Assembly (NCBI RefSeq): GCF_016888445.1
Contig: NZ_JAFEKF010000003.1
Coordinates: forward strand, 1-64,000
Length of the DNA: 64,000 bases
From: Marinomonas ostreistagni
GTDB taxonomy: Bacteria; Pseudomonadota; Gammaproteobacteria; Pseudomonadales; Marinomonadaceae
Direction of reading: 5' to 3'
Positions 1 to 9,386 of this stretch are shown here, piece by piece. The notes beneath the pieces were generated by a model that ran no database searches, had not been told where the DNA came from, and worked only from the letters and a program-made list of their open reading frames with translations. Numbering within the stretch: the stretch's first letter is position 1; every line of letters begins with the position of its first letter. The position numbers and the translations under genes were made by a program.

Positions 1-108
1 TAAAGTGCCCTAAAGAGCCGTTCGAGACTAGGACGTTGATAGGTTGGGTGTGTAAGCGCTGTGAGGCGTTGAGCTAACCAATACTAATTGCTCGTGAGGC
101 TTGACCAT
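1..108 (+). rRNA. 23S ribosomal RNA, 3' end (partial)
   Basis: The first ~108 bases match the conserved 3' end of bacterial 23S rRNA: the helix 101 region with GTTGAGCTAACCAATACTAA, followed by CGTGAGGCTTGACC, the usual end of the molecule. The 5' part lies outside the window. It is followed by a ~158-base spacer with no tRNA and then 5S rRNA, so this is the end of an rRNA operon read on the + strand. The exact mature 3' end is estimated. Confidence 0.93.
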
Positions 109-266
109 ATAACACCAAAGTGGTTTTACTACAAAGAATTTACGATAACATCGGTTTGACCTTGGTTATCGCTGTTTCAAAAGACAATTGTTGAAGACAT
201 CAAGTTTATGAACTTGCGTGTTTTGGAAAAAGCAACAAGCTACCCAAAACGAACGCAAACCCGTTT

Positions 267-382
267 GCTTGACGATCATAGAGGCGTTGAACCACCTGAT
301 CCCATCCCGAACTCAGAAGTGAAAGGCGCCATCGCCGATGGTAGTGTGGGAGATCCCATGTGAGAGTAGGTCGTCGTCAAGC
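267..382 (+). rRNA. 5S ribosomal RNA
   Basis: About 116 bases with the universal 5S core (CCCATCCCGAACTCAGAAGT, then CGCCGATGGTAGTGTGG and GAGAGTAGG). The ends pair as helix I: GCTTGACGA at the start against TCGTCAAGC at the end. It lies directly downstream of the 23S end and upstream of a strong terminator. The ends are placed by this pairing and could be off by one or two bases. Confidence 0.95.
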
Positions 383-394
383 TTTTAATTAAGA

Positions 395-427
395 AGCCCT
401 GATCGCTAGCGCGGTCAGGGCTTTTTT
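395..427 (+). terminator. Rho-independent terminator of the rRNA operon
   Basis: A 12-bp stem (395-406 with 411-422, one G-T pair) closes a TAGC loop and is followed by a run of T to 427. It sits 12 bases after the 5S end and closes the rRNA transcript. Confidence 0.92.
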
Positions 428-698
428 ACGTCTGGCGAAAAAGCTTAGGCTTGAGAGATTTGTGGTTGAGCGTCGGCGCCATAACACCTTTTACGCGCCA
501 CATATCGGCACCACGCGCCAATATGAAATGGGCGCTGCAAAAGGGTTATGACGCCTACTCCAAAGTTTCTTCAGGGCTTCGGTTCTTGTACGAGGGCGTT
601 TCACGCGCGATCGCAAGCAACGCTTGCTGGGCTTAAGCAAGGCGGCTAACGCCGCCAGTCACGGGCAATAGCCCCTTCGTACAACATTCGCGTGAGAT
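428..698. other. Intergenic spacer between rRNA terminator and selO
   Basis: About 270 bases with no gene I can support. A 61-codon open frame at 451-636 has no ribosome site and no recognisable sequence. A short inverted repeat GGCGGC-TAAC-GCCGCC lies at 641-656 without a T tract. The 13-mer GGCTAACGCCGCC occurs here (644-656) and again at the 3' end of selO (719-731). Confidence 0.5.
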
Positions 699-2399
699 CT
701 ATGAAGAACAGCTGTAATGGCTAACGCCGCCCATGCGATAGAACTCTTCTGGACGTAGGCGGTAATATTTATCTTCGATCTCTTTAGACTGCTCTTGGTA
801 AGGGGTGTTAAGCACTGTTTGCAGCTCTTGAAGCGGTGCGTAGTTACCTTGCTCTGCTGCCTGATAAGCAGGGACGATTAGCCACTCTCGCCAGGTGTAC
901 TTGGGGTTCACTTGTTTCATTACTTGGCTCACACGTTCGTGCTGCTCGTTTGCTCTAATGGCATCGCGCCATTGATCAAGCCATTGCTGCCATTGAGTCA
1001 GCTGTTCATCCGTTGCCGTTTGGTAGAATGTGCATGTGAGGGAGGAAGTATCTTTTGGTACATGTGACAGCTCACGGAACAGCATATTAAAGTCTGCACG
1101 GGTGCTTACCATGAGATTTAATAATCCCATCACTAGATCGGAATCATAATATTCCATGCCCAGCTTACTGGCCCACATGCTGTCTAGTTTTTGTTTCATA
1201 ACCTCCATGAATTGATCACGGGTCTGCCTTAGTGCCGCTAAGCTTCCCTCCTCTTTTTGTAGCAAGGGCTCGAGTGATTTGCAGAACATGCTGAAGTTTT
1301 GATGTGCTGCTAGTGGTTGATTTAAAAAGGCAAAGTGGCGTCCTCCACCAGTCCAAGGCTGAAATGCAGGGTCAAACATTTCACAAAAACCAAAGGGGCC
1401 GTAATCCAAGGTGTAGCCACCAGCTGGGCAGTTGTCGCCATTAAAGTTGCCTTGGCAGTAGCCTACTCGAATCCAGTCGGCTACGAGATTGCTGAGACGT
1501 TCACAAAGTAGTTGCGCAAGCTTAATCAGTTGATCAGAGAAAGTGAGTGTTTGATCGATATCTTCTGAATATTCTCTATTGATCAGATGGCGTACGAGCA
1601 TTTCGAGTTCGTTCAAGGCATTAGGGTGTGCACCGGAGCGAGCGCGACGGGCAAATAACTCAAGCTGGCCAACGCGAATAAAAGACGGTGCGACTCGAGT
1701 AGAAATCGCCACTGGATTGGATACCATTATTTCTGGATCGTTAGACTGTGAGCCTTCACGATACCAAGGGCGGTTGACGTGTTCGCTGTGAGAAACAAAG
1801 AGACTCAGCGAGCGTGAGGTCGGAATGCCAAGCGCATGCATGGCTTCTTGGGCTAAAAACTCTCGCACACTTGAGCGCAGTACAGCGCGACCATCACCAC
1901 CACGACAATAAGGCGTGCGGCCCCCACCTTTAAGCTGCATTTCCCAGCGTTTACCTTGAAATACACCTTCAAATACCGACATCGCGCGGCCATCACCATA
2001 GCCATTGCCTGTGCCAAAAGGACACTGTTGTGTGTATTCAGTGCCATAAATAGAGAGCGCGTAGCCTGTTGCCCAACCAACCTTGGACATAGGCGCAGGC
2101 GCATACGAGAGGTCTCCGGAGAAAATACGCTGAAACTCTGGTTGCTGCGCTAGCTCATCGGCTAAGCCGAGTTCTGCGAATAAGTTCTGGCTGTGAGCAG
2201 CGTATTGAGCATCTGGCAAAGGCGTCGGTTTAACAGGCACAAAATGGCCCGAGTAAACTTGTCTTGGCTGGTGTTCGTCACCGTTTTTTTGCGCATCTGG
2301 GTCGGCGTTTAGGGTGTTCATTAAAGAGTAGTCAGCTAATTTCGCAAACGCTTCAATGGAGGCTATTTTTGGGGACTGATCACTGGTGTCATTGGCCAT
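699..2399 (-). CDS. selO: SelO-family protein adenylyltransferase (YdiU/UPF0061)
   Basis: 566 aa pseudokinase-fold enzyme that, in characterised members, transfers AMP from ATP to Ser/Thr/Tyr of proteins and is linked to redox homeostasis. The family signature is clear: LKGGGRTPYCRGGDGRAVLR then REFLAQEAMHALGIPTSRSL near residues 155-200, and GNFNGDNCPAGGYTLDYGPF with the metal-binding Asn and Asp. It ends in SCSS, as many bacterial SelO proteins do. At 566 aa it is longer than E. coli YdiU (478 aa) and uses GDNCPAGGYT where the short form has TDNM, so it belongs to the long subfamily. ATG start follows AGAGAG. It is transcribed toward the rRNA operon, and the MFS gene diverges from its 5' side. 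The family call is firm; targets are unknown. Confidence 0.93.
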   Translation of the reverse strand: MANDTSDQSPKIASIEAFAKLADYSLMNTLNADPDAQKNGDEHQPRQVYSGHFVPVKPTPLPDAQYAAHSQNLFAELGLADELAQQPEFQRIFSGDLSYAPAPMSKVGWATGYALSIYGTEYTQQCPFGTGNGYGDGRAMSVFEGVFQGKRWEMQLKGGGRTPYCRGGDGRAVLRSSVREFLAQEAMHALGIPTSRSLSLFVSHSEHVNRPWYREGSQSNDPEIMVSNPVAISTRVAPSFIRVGQLELFARRARSGAHPNALNELEMLVRHLINREYSEDIDQTLTFSDQLIKLAQLLCERLSNLVADWIRVGYCQGNFNGDNCPAGGYTLDYGPFGFCEMFDPAFQPWTGGGRHFAFLNQPLAAHQNFSMFCKSLEPLLQKEEGSLAALRQTRDQFMEVMKQKLDSMWASKLGMEYYDSDLVMGLLNLMVSTRADFNMLFRELSHVPKDTSSLTCTFYQTATDEQLTQWQQWLDQWRDAIRANEQHERVSQVMKQVNPKYTWREWLIVPAYQAAEQGNYAPLQELQTVLNTPYQEQSKEIEDKYYRLRPEEFYRMGGVSHYSCSS

Positions 2400-2597
2400 G
2401 GTGTGATTTCTCTCTTAATCATGCTAGATGAATTCGTCTTATCAATAAATTGTATTTATGCAGCTCAATGATAGATAGGCCTTTAGGCGTTTTTAGTCTT
2501 GAACCTCATTACTTTAAGATTAGCTGCGCAATTAATTGAACTGATTCATTAAAATAGTGCGTACTTTATTTAGTTCTAAAAATAAGGATTTTGGTCA

Positions 2598-3899
2598 ATG
2601 AGTAGTCAATCATGGGTAACAAGCCTGTATAAGTGGATGGTGAAGTCTGAAGAAAAAGAGGAGGGCGAAAAGCGCTCTGTCGCGAAGAATTTTTTAAGAT
2701 TGATTAGCGCTCAGTTTTTAACCAATACTGGTGATGCCATTGTTAATCCTAAGGTTACACTACCGTGGCTTTTGCAAAGCGTTGGAGCACCGACTTTTCT
2801 AGTGGGTTGGTTAGTCCCTATCCGTGAAAGTGGCTCTTTATTGCCGCAACTGTTTATATCAAGCGCTATGCAAAGGTTAACTATACGTAAGTGGGTTTGG
2901 ATTGCTGGCAGCCTTATTCAAGCTTTAAGCTTAATTTTAATGGCTGTAGTGGCCTCTACCTTAGAAGGCTTAACGGCAGGCTTGCTGATTGTGCTGCTAT
3001 TAGCGCTGTTCAGCCTCGCTCGAGGGCTAAATTCGGTAGCGACCAAAGACATTCTAGGTAAAACCATTCCTAAATCAGAACGTGGCCAAGTAACCGGCTT
3101 GTCTGCAAGTGCCGCCGGTTTGGTGACCATCGGTATTGGCGTATTCATGCTATTAAGCTATCAGCTGGGCTGGAATAACTCGAGTTACTTTGTCTGGGGG
3201 CTGGTCATGGGTGGTGCGCTTTGGGGCATTGCCGCGTTGATCTTTGCTGGGGTGAATGAGCCAAAAAGCGAAACTCAAGACTCAGATTTTAGTGTCAAAG
3301 ACTCACTCAAGCAGCTGTCACTACTGAAAACAGATAAAGCCTTTCGCCATTTTGTGATGACGCGTGCATTCTTCTTAGGTACTGCTTTAAGTGCACCTTA
3401 TTATGTACTGTTGGCAGAAGAGCATGTCGGTGACTCTATTTGGGTGCTAGCCATCTTTATGGTGATCAGTGGCCTAGCGGGGCTGCTTTCTGGGCCGTTT
3501 TGGGGGCGTTTTTCAGACGCCTCGAGTCGTAAGGTGCTGATTTGGGCTGCGGCCTTAGGAGCGCTTACAGGGGCTCTATTATTTGCCATAGCTAAACTTC
3601 AGCCGCAATGGTTGGGCAGCATGTGGCTGCTGCCAGTGTTTTATTTCTTACTTACGGTTTTCCATCAAGGCATAAGAGTGGGTCGTAAGACCTATTTAGT
3701 AGATATGGCTGAAGGCAATAAGCGTACTAGCTACGTTGCCGTCGGCAATACCGCGATCGGTCTTATGTTACTTTTGATGAGCCTTTTGGGCGTGTTGAGT
3801 GAAGTGATCTCGCTTGAGGCACTGATTCTCGTATACGCTGTGATTACTATGGTTGGTGTGTACATGGCTATACGTTTGCCTGATGTATCGAAGAATTAA
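2598..3899 (+). CDS. MFS transporter of unknown substrate
   Basis: 433 aa integral membrane protein. A charged N-terminal stretch (about 40 residues, rich in Lys/Glu) precedes around a dozen hydrophobic segments in two halves with a charged central loop near residues 220-245. This layout and the length fit the major facilitator superfamily. The loop between helices 2 and 3 holds AMQRLTIRKWVW, a weak form of the usual MFS loop motif. AAGGA lies 9 bases before the ATG. The gene meets the Lrp/AsnC regulator gene tail to tail with a 4-base overlap, so the two may be functionally linked, but Lrp control is only inferred. The substrate cannot be read from the sequence. Confidence 0.8.
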   Translation: MSSQSWVTSLYKWMVKSEEKEEGEKRSVAKNFLRLISAQFLTNTGDAIVNPKVTLPWLLQSVGAPTFLVGWLVPIRESGSLLPQLFISSAMQRLTIRKWVWIAGSLIQALSLILMAVVASTLEGLTAGLLIVLLLALFSLARGLNSVATKDILGKTIPKSERGQVTGLSASAAGLVTIGIGVFMLLSYQLGWNNSSYFVWGLVMGGALWGIAALIFAGVNEPKSETQDSDFSVKDSLKQLSLLKTDKAFRHFVMTRAFFLGTALSAPYYVLLAEEHVGDSIWVLAIFMVISGLAGLLSGPFWGRFSDASSRKVLIWAAALGALTGALLFAIAKLQPQWLGSMWLLPVFYFLLTVFHQGIRVGRKTYLVDMAEGNKRTSYVAVGNTAIGLMLLLMSLLGVLSEVISLEALILVYAVITMVGVYMAIRLPDVSKN

Positions 3900-4375
3900 T
3901 CGACTTCAGGCAAAGGTACGCAGTGACGTTGTTTAATTTTATTCAGCACGACGGTAGAGCGAATGTCTCGGACGGCTTCTAAGGCGCCGATCTCTTGGTT
4001 CAAAAACTCTGACAATGAGGGTAAATCGCGAGCGATGACACGTAGCCAGTAGTCACATTCACCTGTTACAGCGTAGCATTCTAAAACAGTGTCGAGTGTG
4101 CTGATGTGTTGTTGGAATTGCTCTCTGGCACTGGCTTGTCCGGTATTGAGCGTGACGCTGATAAAGGCTGTCACATCAAAGCCTAGTGCTAAACTGTTGA
4201 GTTGGGTGTTGTAAGCTTGGATCAGCTGACTTTGCTCTAGACGTTGTAGACGCCTCGAACACTGAGAAGGTGAGAGGTTAACCTGTTCAGATAAGGCCAC
4301 ATTTGATAAGCGAGCATTGGACTGCAGTGCATTCAGTAGCTTCCAGTCATAGGCATCAAGTTCTAGTTGGTTCAT
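3896..4375 (-). CDS. Lrp/AsnC family transcriptional regulator
   Basis: 159 aa, normal family length. An N-terminal winged helix-turn-helix (residues ~5-65, LDAYDWKLLNALQSNARLSN then LSPSQCSRRLQRLEQ) is followed by a C-terminal RAM/ligand-binding domain (ALGFDVTAFISVTL, then the conserved CYAVTGECDYWLRV). The family controls amino-acid metabolism and export in response to small effectors, usually as dimers or octamers. Its 3' end overlaps the MFS gene by 4 bases in convergent orientation. Transcription starts in the 175-base gap after the purEK terminator. Effector and targets are unknown. Confidence 0.92.
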   Translation of the reverse strand: MNQLELDAYDWKLLNALQSNARLSNVALSEQVNLSPSQCSRRLQRLEQSQLIQAYNTQLNSLALGFDVTAFISVTLNTGQASAREQFQQHISTLDTVLECYAVTGECDYWLRVIARDLPSLSEFLNQEIGALEAVRDIRSTVVLNKIKQRHCVPLPEVD

Positions 4376-4515
4376 TCAAGGTTCCCATTAAGAAAAGCAT
4401 CGGTTGGTATAATTGGTTTTATAACCGTAGCGCTTCTATCGTAGGCAATTTGAAAGATTAAACAAGCACATTTTTTGCTTTTTTAATAAGAATGAGCAAG
4501 TAAAAAGCTCAGATA

Positions 4516-4543
4516 TAAAAAAGGCTACCAATGGTAGCCTTTT
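4516..4543 (-). terminator. Terminator after purK
   Basis: AAAAGGCTACCA (4519-4530) and TGGTAGCCTTTT (4532-4543) form a GGCTAC/GTAGCC stem. Read on the minus strand it ends in a run of T and lies 7 bases past the purK stop. Confidence 0.85.
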
Positions 4544-4550
4544 AAATGCA

Positions 4551-5621
4551 TTAAGCAGAAGGGAGGTTTTTAGCCAACCAAGACAATGCTTCGTCGTAAG
4601 GAGCAGGCATTGTTGCGAGTGCTTTTAAGATGCTTTGTAGTTGGTTTACATCACCTGAGCAAGCATTTAAATGGCCTACTTTGCGACCTGGGCGTACCTC
4701 TTTGCGGTACCAGTAAAGCTCAAGGCCTTGAATAGCAAGCCAGTCATAATCGACATCAACACCGATCAAGTTCACCATCATGCTTTGATTTTTCACTTCA
4801 GCGGGTGCTAAAGGTAAACCTGCCACGGCACGGATATGATTTTCAAATTGGTCAACACTTGCACCAGCTTGAGTCCAGTGACCGCTGTTGTGTACACGTG
4901 GTGCTAATTCATTGATCAGTAGCTGATCGCCGCAACGGAAACATTCCATCGCCATCACGCCGACGTAGTCCAGCGCATCCATCAACTTGCCAAGCATGCC
5001 TTCAGCTTGCTCTTGCAGGTGCGCTAGGCGTTCAAGAGGTGAAATGGATGCGTATAAGATGCCATTGATATGTAGGTTAAGCGTCAGCGGGTAAAAGTAC
5101 TTCTCGCCATTTTTACCGCGCACACCGACGACTGACACTTCTTCATCGAAGTTAATCGCTTGTTCGGCAATCGCTAGGCCTTTCCAGTCGTCAGGGATTT
5201 CTGTGCCTTCGGCTTGTTTAAGCCAGTATTGGCCTTTTCCGTCATAACCACCACGGCGACGCTTCATCAATACGCGATCGCCCAGCGTTTGGTAGGCTTT
5301 TTCGGCGCTTGAGTCGTCTTCCACTGGGAACCAAGGCGCTGTCGCTAGATCAAGTTTGTCGATCCATTGCTTTTGCGTCAGACGGTCAGCCAATTGTGGG
5401 AAGGTTTTTAGGTTAACGAAGTTAGGGTGTGCCGCAAGCTGTTTGGTAGCAGCCGTTTCCGGCCAGTCTTCACGCTCTGCTGTGACGATGTCGTCCGCCT
5501 GTAATGGCAGGGTCTCGTCAGTTTCAATATCCACCGGTTTAACATCTAGGCCGAGTGGATTAGCCGCTTGCTTTAGCATCGCGCCTAGTTGGCCGGCGCC
5601 CAGTACCCAAATAGATGACAT
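4551..5621 (-). CDS. purK: N5-carboxyaminoimidazole ribonucleotide synthase PurK
   Basis: 356 aa ATP-grasp enzyme that carboxylates AIR to N5-CAIR with ATP and bicarbonate in purine synthesis. The start is typical (IWVLGAGQLGAMLKQAANPLG). ATP-grasp features follow: VLMKRRRGGYDGKGQY near residues 115-130, EQAINFDEEVSVVGVR near 155-170, and ELAPRVHNSGHWTQ with the conserved substrate and metal residues near 240-253. It follows purE with a 3-base gap, so the two are co-transcribed and CAIR is made in two coupled steps. A strong terminator follows. Confidence 0.97.
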   Translation of the reverse strand: MSSIWVLGAGQLGAMLKQAANPLGLDVKPVDIETDETLPLQADDIVTAEREDWPETAATKQLAAHPNFVNLKTFPQLADRLTQKQWIDKLDLATAPWFPVEDDSSAEKAYQTLGDRVLMKRRRGGYDGKGQYWLKQAEGTEIPDDWKGLAIAEQAINFDEEVSVVGVRGKNGEKYFYPLTLNLHINGILYASISPLERLAHLQEQAEGMLGKLMDALDYVGVMAMECFRCGDQLLINELAPRVHNSGHWTQAGASVDQFENHIRAVAGLPLAPAEVKNQSMMVNLIGVDVDYDWLAIQGLELYWYRKEVRPGRKVGHLNACSGDVNQLQSILKALATMPAPYDEALSWLAKNLPSA

Positions 5622-5624
5622 GAA

Positions 5625-6116
5625 TTATTCCTCGCGTGGATCAGGATTGGCTAAGACAGTGTCGGTCTGTTCATCGCGGAACGAATCGATACGTTGCGCA
5701 AGCTCTGGGTCTTCATTGGCCAAAATTTGGCAAGCAAGCAAACCAGCGTTGAATGCACCCGCTGTACCAATGGCTAGCGTGCCTACTGCTACACCTTTAG
5801 GCATTTGGGCGATAGATAGCAAGCTGTCCATACCATTTAACGCTTTACTTTGGACCGGTACACCCAATACTGGAAGGCGAGTATGCGCAGCCACCATACC
5901 TGGCAAGTGCGCGGCACCGCCCGCACCACCGATAATGACTTTGAAGCCACGCTCTACGGCGCTTTCAGAAAACTCAGCCAACTTAACAGGTGTACGGTGT
6001 GCAGACACCACTTCTACATGGTAGGCAACGCCTAATTTATCCATGATCTCAGCGGCCGCTTCCATGGTTGCCCAGTCACTTTTCGATCCCATAATAAGGG
6101 CTACTTTCGCTTGCAA
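5625..6116 (-). CDS. purE: N5-carboxyaminoimidazole ribonucleotide mutase PurE, TTG start
   Basis: 163 aa with the chosen start; rearranges N5-CAIR to CAIR. Family motifs: [14 protein letters not shown] at the N-terminus, [11 protein letters not shown] near residue 40, [19 protein letters not shown] near 70, and [10 protein letters not shown]. An ATG 84 bases further up (6200) would add 28 residues of low-complexity sequence with no counterpart in PurE. The TTG at 6116 has AGGAGA six bases upstream (6123-6128), gives the family length (E. coli 169 aa) and starts at the conserved [10 protein letters not shown], so I use it. purK follows after 3 bases. Confidence 0.93.
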   Translation of the reverse strand: MQAKVALIMGSKSDWATMEAAAEIMDKLGVAYHVEVVSAHRTPVKLAEFSESAVERGFKVIIGGAGGAAHLPGMVAAHTRLPVLGVPVQSKALNGMDSLLSIAQMPKGVAVGTLAIGTAGAFNAGLLACQILANEDPELAQRIDSFRDEQTDTVLANPDPREE

Positions 6117-6304
6117 AATCGTTCTCCTGCGCTGCGCTCCAACGGGTATGAGGGGAAATGTCGGAGGTTTAATTGAAAACTGTGACGGAGTTGCGCTCAA
6201 CTCCAGTAAATAGGGGCGATAATATAGCCGATTTTCGCCTAAACCGCGAGTTAGGTTGTGCTAAGAAACGACTTTTTTGCCGCTAAATGGGGAATCTTAA
6301 GAAC

Positions 6305-6329
6305 AAAAAAGGCGAGTTAAGTTCTCGCC
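6305..6329 (-). terminator. Terminator overlapping the mgsA stop
   Basis: GGCGAG (6311-6316) pairs with CTCGCC (6324-6329), and the minus strand continues into TTTTTT (6305-6310). The hairpin includes the end of mgsA (stop at 6317-6319), so gene end and terminator share sequence. Confidence 0.8.
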
Positions 6330-6772
6330 TTTAAATAGCTCTCGTAGTCTGGGATTTGTTTTTCAAACGCTTCATCAAACAAGGGGGAGCTGATGAGGAA
6401 ATTGGCCGATGAGACACTACAGGCAATCGGAATATTCCAAACTGCTGCGACACGTAGCAAGGCTTTGATGTCTGGGTCATGTGGCATCGGTTCAAACGGA
6501 TCCCAAAAGAAAATCAGAATGTCGATTTTGCCTTCGGCGATTAATCCGCCTAATTGCTGGTCGCCGCCAAGTGGGCCGCTGATCAAGGCATTGACTGGCA
6601 CGCCTAGCTCTTTTTGTAAAAGAGAGCCAGTCGTACCTGTCGCCATAAGCTCATGCTTGATCAACTTTGCGCGGTGCTCACTGGCCCATGCGGTCAATTC
6701 TGACTTCATGTTGTCGTGGGCAACCAAGGCAACGCGCTTGCGCGCTGCCGTGGTGATGGATTTTTTATCCAT
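6317..6772 (-). CDS. mgsA: Methylglyoxal synthase
   Basis: 151 aa, matching the family length. Converts dihydroxyacetone phosphate to methylglyoxal and phosphate, relieving sugar-phosphate build-up. Seen in the sequence: [13 protein letters not shown] at the N-terminus, [14 protein letters not shown] (phosphate loop) near residue 45, [20 protein letters not shown] with the catalytic Asp near 68-72, [20 protein letters not shown], and [15 protein letters not shown]. Its ATG overlaps the pyk stop by one base (TAATG), so translation is probably coupled to pyruvate kinase. This arrangement links the methylglyoxal bypass to lower-glycolysis expression. Confidence 0.97.
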   Translation of the reverse strand: MDKKSITTAARKRVALVAHDNMKSELTAWASEHRAKLIKHELMATGTTGSLLQKELGVPVNALISGPLGGDQQLGGLIAEGKIDILIFFWDPFEPMPHDPDIKALLRVAAVWNIPIACSVSSANFLISSPLFDEAFEKQIPDYESYLKART

Positions 6773-8217
6773 TAAGCGACTTCACCAACTTGCACGGCTT
6801 TGATCATGTTGGTCGTACCGTGTGATACCAAGTGGTCACCTTTAGTCACGATAACCAAATCGCCATCTTGTACGTAGCCAAGCGATTTCACTTTATCCAC
6901 TAGACCCGCGATGATGGTATCCACATCGTGCTCATGTGAAGGGAATGCCACTGGTGTAACGCCACGGTAAAGCGCCGTTTTGTTCAGTGTTTCTTGGTTT
7001 GGTGACAGTGCAAAAATTGGCAAGCCAGAAGAGATGCGTGACAGCAATAGTGGTGTTGTACCTGATGCTGTTAAGCTGATGATCGCTTTCACACCTTCAA
7101 GGTGGTTAGCTGCGTACATCGCTGACATAGCAATGGTTTCTGTCACTGAGGTGAAGGTCACATCTAGACGGTGCTTAGAGCGCATAACAGAAGGCTGCTT
7201 TTCGGCGCCTAGACATACGCTGTCCATTTTCTTAACCACTTCTTCTGGGAAGTCACCAGCAGCGGTTTCGGCAGACAGCATAACGGCGTCAGTGCCATCA
7301 AGTACCGCGTTTGCCACGTCGAACACTTCGGCACGAGTTGGCATCGCTTGCGTGATCATAGTTTCCATCATTTGGGTCGCTGTGATCACAGGGCGGTTTA
7401 ACTGGCGGCAGCGCTTGATCATGTGTTTTTGCACACCGATTAGCTCAGCATCGCCGATTTCTACACCTAGGTCGCCACGGGCAACCATCACTGCGTCAGA
7501 CGCTTGAATGATCGCATCAAGTGTCGCGTCGTCAGCTACAGCTTCAGCACGCTCAACCTTTGCCACAATGCCTGTCTCTAGGCCAGCAGCGTGAGCTAAT
7601 TCACGCGCTTCTTCAAGATCTGCTGCACTGCGTGGGAAAGACACGGCAAGGTAATCAGCTTTTAGTGCTGCTGCGGTCTTGATGTCTTCTTTATCTTTAT
7701 CGGTTAGTGCCGCTGCAGACAAGCCACCACCTTGGCGGTTGATGCCTTTGTTGTTTGATAGGGCGCCACCAACAATGACTTTAGTCACTACTTCATTACC
7801 GTTCACAGCCGTGACTTCTAGTACTACGCGGCCATCATCCAACAATAGAATGTTGCCAGGCGAAGAGTCTGCTGCCAGTTGTGGGTAGTCGATACCAACG
7901 CGCGTTGCATCGCCAGCGTTCTTGTCAAAGCCAACATCTAGGATAAAGGTTGCGCCTTCTTCTAGGTGAACTTTGGTGTCTTTGAAGCGTGCAATACGGA
8001 TTTTAGGGCCTTGAAGGTCTCCTAAAATGGCAACGTGGCGCTTGTTTTTAGCAGCCATTTCGCGCACCACTGCGGCACGATTAATATGATCTTCAGGTTG
8101 CCCGTGAGAAAAATTTAGACGGAAAACATTGGCCCCAGCTAGGATCAGTTTTTCGATCATTTCTGGTGAGCTGGAAGCGGGTCCTAATGTGGCAACGATT
8201 TTTGTTCTGCGGGTCAT
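6772..8217 (-). CDS. pyk: Pyruvate kinase
   Basis: 481 aa. Catalyses phosphoenolpyruvate + ADP to pyruvate + ATP. Motifs in order: [15 protein letters not shown] at residue 3, VFRLNFSHG near 33, [11 protein letters not shown] near 67, then the active-site signature around [10 protein letters not shown] and [14 protein letters not shown] near 240-250, and [11 protein letters not shown] with [19 protein letters not shown]. The C-terminal domain is complete. It resembles the PykA type more than the fructose-bisphosphate-activated PykF, though this is by eye only. mgsA follows with TAATG overlap. A terminator separates it from the upstream gap gene, so its promoter should lie in 8218-8264. No HexR-type site was found there. 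Confidence 0.97.
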   Translation of the reverse strand: MTRRTKIVATLGPASSSPEMIEKLILAGANVFRLNFSHGQPEDHINRAAVVREMAAKNKRHVAILGDLQGPKIRIARFKDTKVHLEEGATFILDVGFDKNAGDATRVGIDYPQLAADSSPGNILLLDDGRVVLEVTAVNGNEVVTKVIVGGALSNNKGINRQGGGLSAAALTDKDKEDIKTAAALKADYLAVSFPRSAADLEEARELAHAAGLETGIVAKVERAEAVADDATLDAIIQASDAVMVARGDLGVEIGDAELIGVQKHMIKRCRQLNRPVITATQMMETMITQAMPTRAEVFDVANAVLDGTDAVMLSAETAAGDFPEEVVKKMDSVCLGAEKQPSVMRSKHRLDVTFTSVTETIAMSAMYAANHLEGVKAIISLTASGTTPLLLSRISSGLPIFALSPNQETLNKTALYRGVTPVAFPSHEHDVDTIIAGLVDKVKSLGYVQDGDLVIVTKGDHLVSHGTTNMIKAVQVGEVA

Positions 8218-8264
8218 ATTGATTCCAATAAATTGATAAAGCGTAGTGCGAAGTATAAGAGATG

Positions 8265-8290
8265 AAAAAGGCTGCGTCAGCAGCCTTTTT
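8265..8290 (-). terminator. Terminator after gap
   Basis: AAAAAGGCTGC (8265-8275) pairs with GCAGCCTTTTT (8280-8290) around a GTCA loop. Read on the minus strand it lies 9 bases past the gap stop and ends in T5. Confidence 0.88.
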
Positions 8291-8299
8291 GAATAAGTA

Positions 8300-9313
8300 T
8301 TACTTAGCGTTCATCAATGCGATGGTATTGTCGAGCATACGGTTAGAGAAGCCCCACTCGTTATCATACCAAGCCATCACTTTGACAAGCTTGCCTTGAA
8401 CGCGAGTTTGGGTCGCATCAAAGTTAGAGGTGTAAGTACTGTGGTTGAAGTCAGAAGATACCAATGGTTCATGGTTAATGCACAGTGCTTCCGCCAAGAC
8501 TGGGTCAGCAGCGATTGCATCAGCAATGATTTGGTTTACTTCTTCAGCGGTCGTTTCACGCGGTGCTTGGAAGGTCAAATCAACAAGCGATACGTTAATA
8601 GTCGGTACGCGAACGGCCATACCATCGAACTTACCAGCAAGCTCTGGCACCACTAGACCCACTGCAGCGGCCGCGCCGGTTTTAGTTGGGATCATGTTCA
8701 TGGCTGCAGCGCGAGCACGGTAAAGGTCAGAGTGGTAAACATCTGATAAACGCTGGTCGTTAGTGTAGGCGTGGATAGTAGTCATTAAACCGTTTTCAAT
8801 GCCCAGCTTGTCGTTAAGCGGTTTTGCGATCGGTGCAAGACAGTTAGTGGTGCAAGATGCGTTAGAGATAACGGTCATATCAGACGTTAATACGTCTTGG
8901 TTAACCCCGTAAACAACGGTGGCATCGACTTCTTTACCAGGTGCAGAGATGATAACTTTTTTAGCGCCCGCTGTGACGTGTGCACCAGCTGTCTCTTTCG
9001 TTGTAAATAGGCCAGTACATTCGTAAACCACGTCAATACCTAGGTCGCCCCAAGGTAAGTTTGCTGGATCACGCTCTGAGAAGGTAAGGATTTTATCTTC
9101 GTTAATGTACAGTGCTTCGGCATCAAAATTCACATCCGCATTGAAACGTCCGTGAACTGTGTCATATTTAGTTAAGTGAGCATTGATTTTGGCATCGCCT
9201 AAATCATTGATAGCAACCACTTGGATTTGGTCACGTTTACCTGACTCATATAGTGCGCGAAGCACGTTGCGTCCGATACGTCCATAACCATTGATAGCTA
9301 CTTTAATCGTCAT
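8300..9313 (-). CDS. gap: Glyceraldehyde-3-phosphate dehydrogenase (class used with Entner-Doudoroff genes)
   Basis: 337 aa, type I NAD-dependent GAPDH. Rossmann motif [19 protein letters not shown] at the N-terminus; catalytic Cys154 in [12 protein letters not shown]; catalytic His in [10 protein letters not shown]; conserved [12 protein letters not shown] near the C-terminus. The [20 protein letters not shown] stretch matches the GapA type that lies beside edd in pseudomonads and is HexR-controlled. AGGAG precedes the ATG by 6 bases. It diverges from edd across a 374-base region holding HexR-type operators, about 75 bases upstream of this start. A terminator separates it from pyk. Confidence 0.97.
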   Translation of the reverse strand: MTIKVAINGYGRIGRNVLRALYESGKRDQIQVVAINDLGDAKINAHLTKYDTVHGRFNADVNFDAEALYINEDKILTFSERDPANLPWGDLGIDVVYECTGLFTTKETAGAHVTAGAKKVIISAPGKEVDATVVYGVNQDVLTSDMTVISNASCTTNCLAPIAKPLNDKLGIENGLMTTIHAYTNDQRLSDVYHSDLYRARAAAMNMIPTKTGAAAAVGLVVPELAGKFDGMAVRVPTINVSLVDLTFQAPRETTAEEVNQIIADAIAADPVLAEALCINHEPLVSSDFNHSTYTSNFDATQTRVQGKLVKVMAWYDNEWGFSNRMLDNTIALMNAK

Positions 9314-9386
9314 ATCTCACTCCTGATAGTCAAAAATACTTACTGTCCAAAGGGATAATTGTAGGACAGAATTCTTTCGATGTTAT

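Noticed and set aside
451-636. 61-codon open frame after the rRNA terminator
   Set aside because: No ribosome site, no recognisable sequence, and no coding-like composition; treated as chance.
5356-6024. 222-codon open frame antisense to purK and purE
   Set aside because: It lies wholly opposite two well-identified genes, and its translation is Ser/Ala/Cys-rich with no family features.
6980-7507. 175-codon open frame antisense to pyk
   Set aside because: A shadow of the pyruvate kinase codons; no domain or start site.
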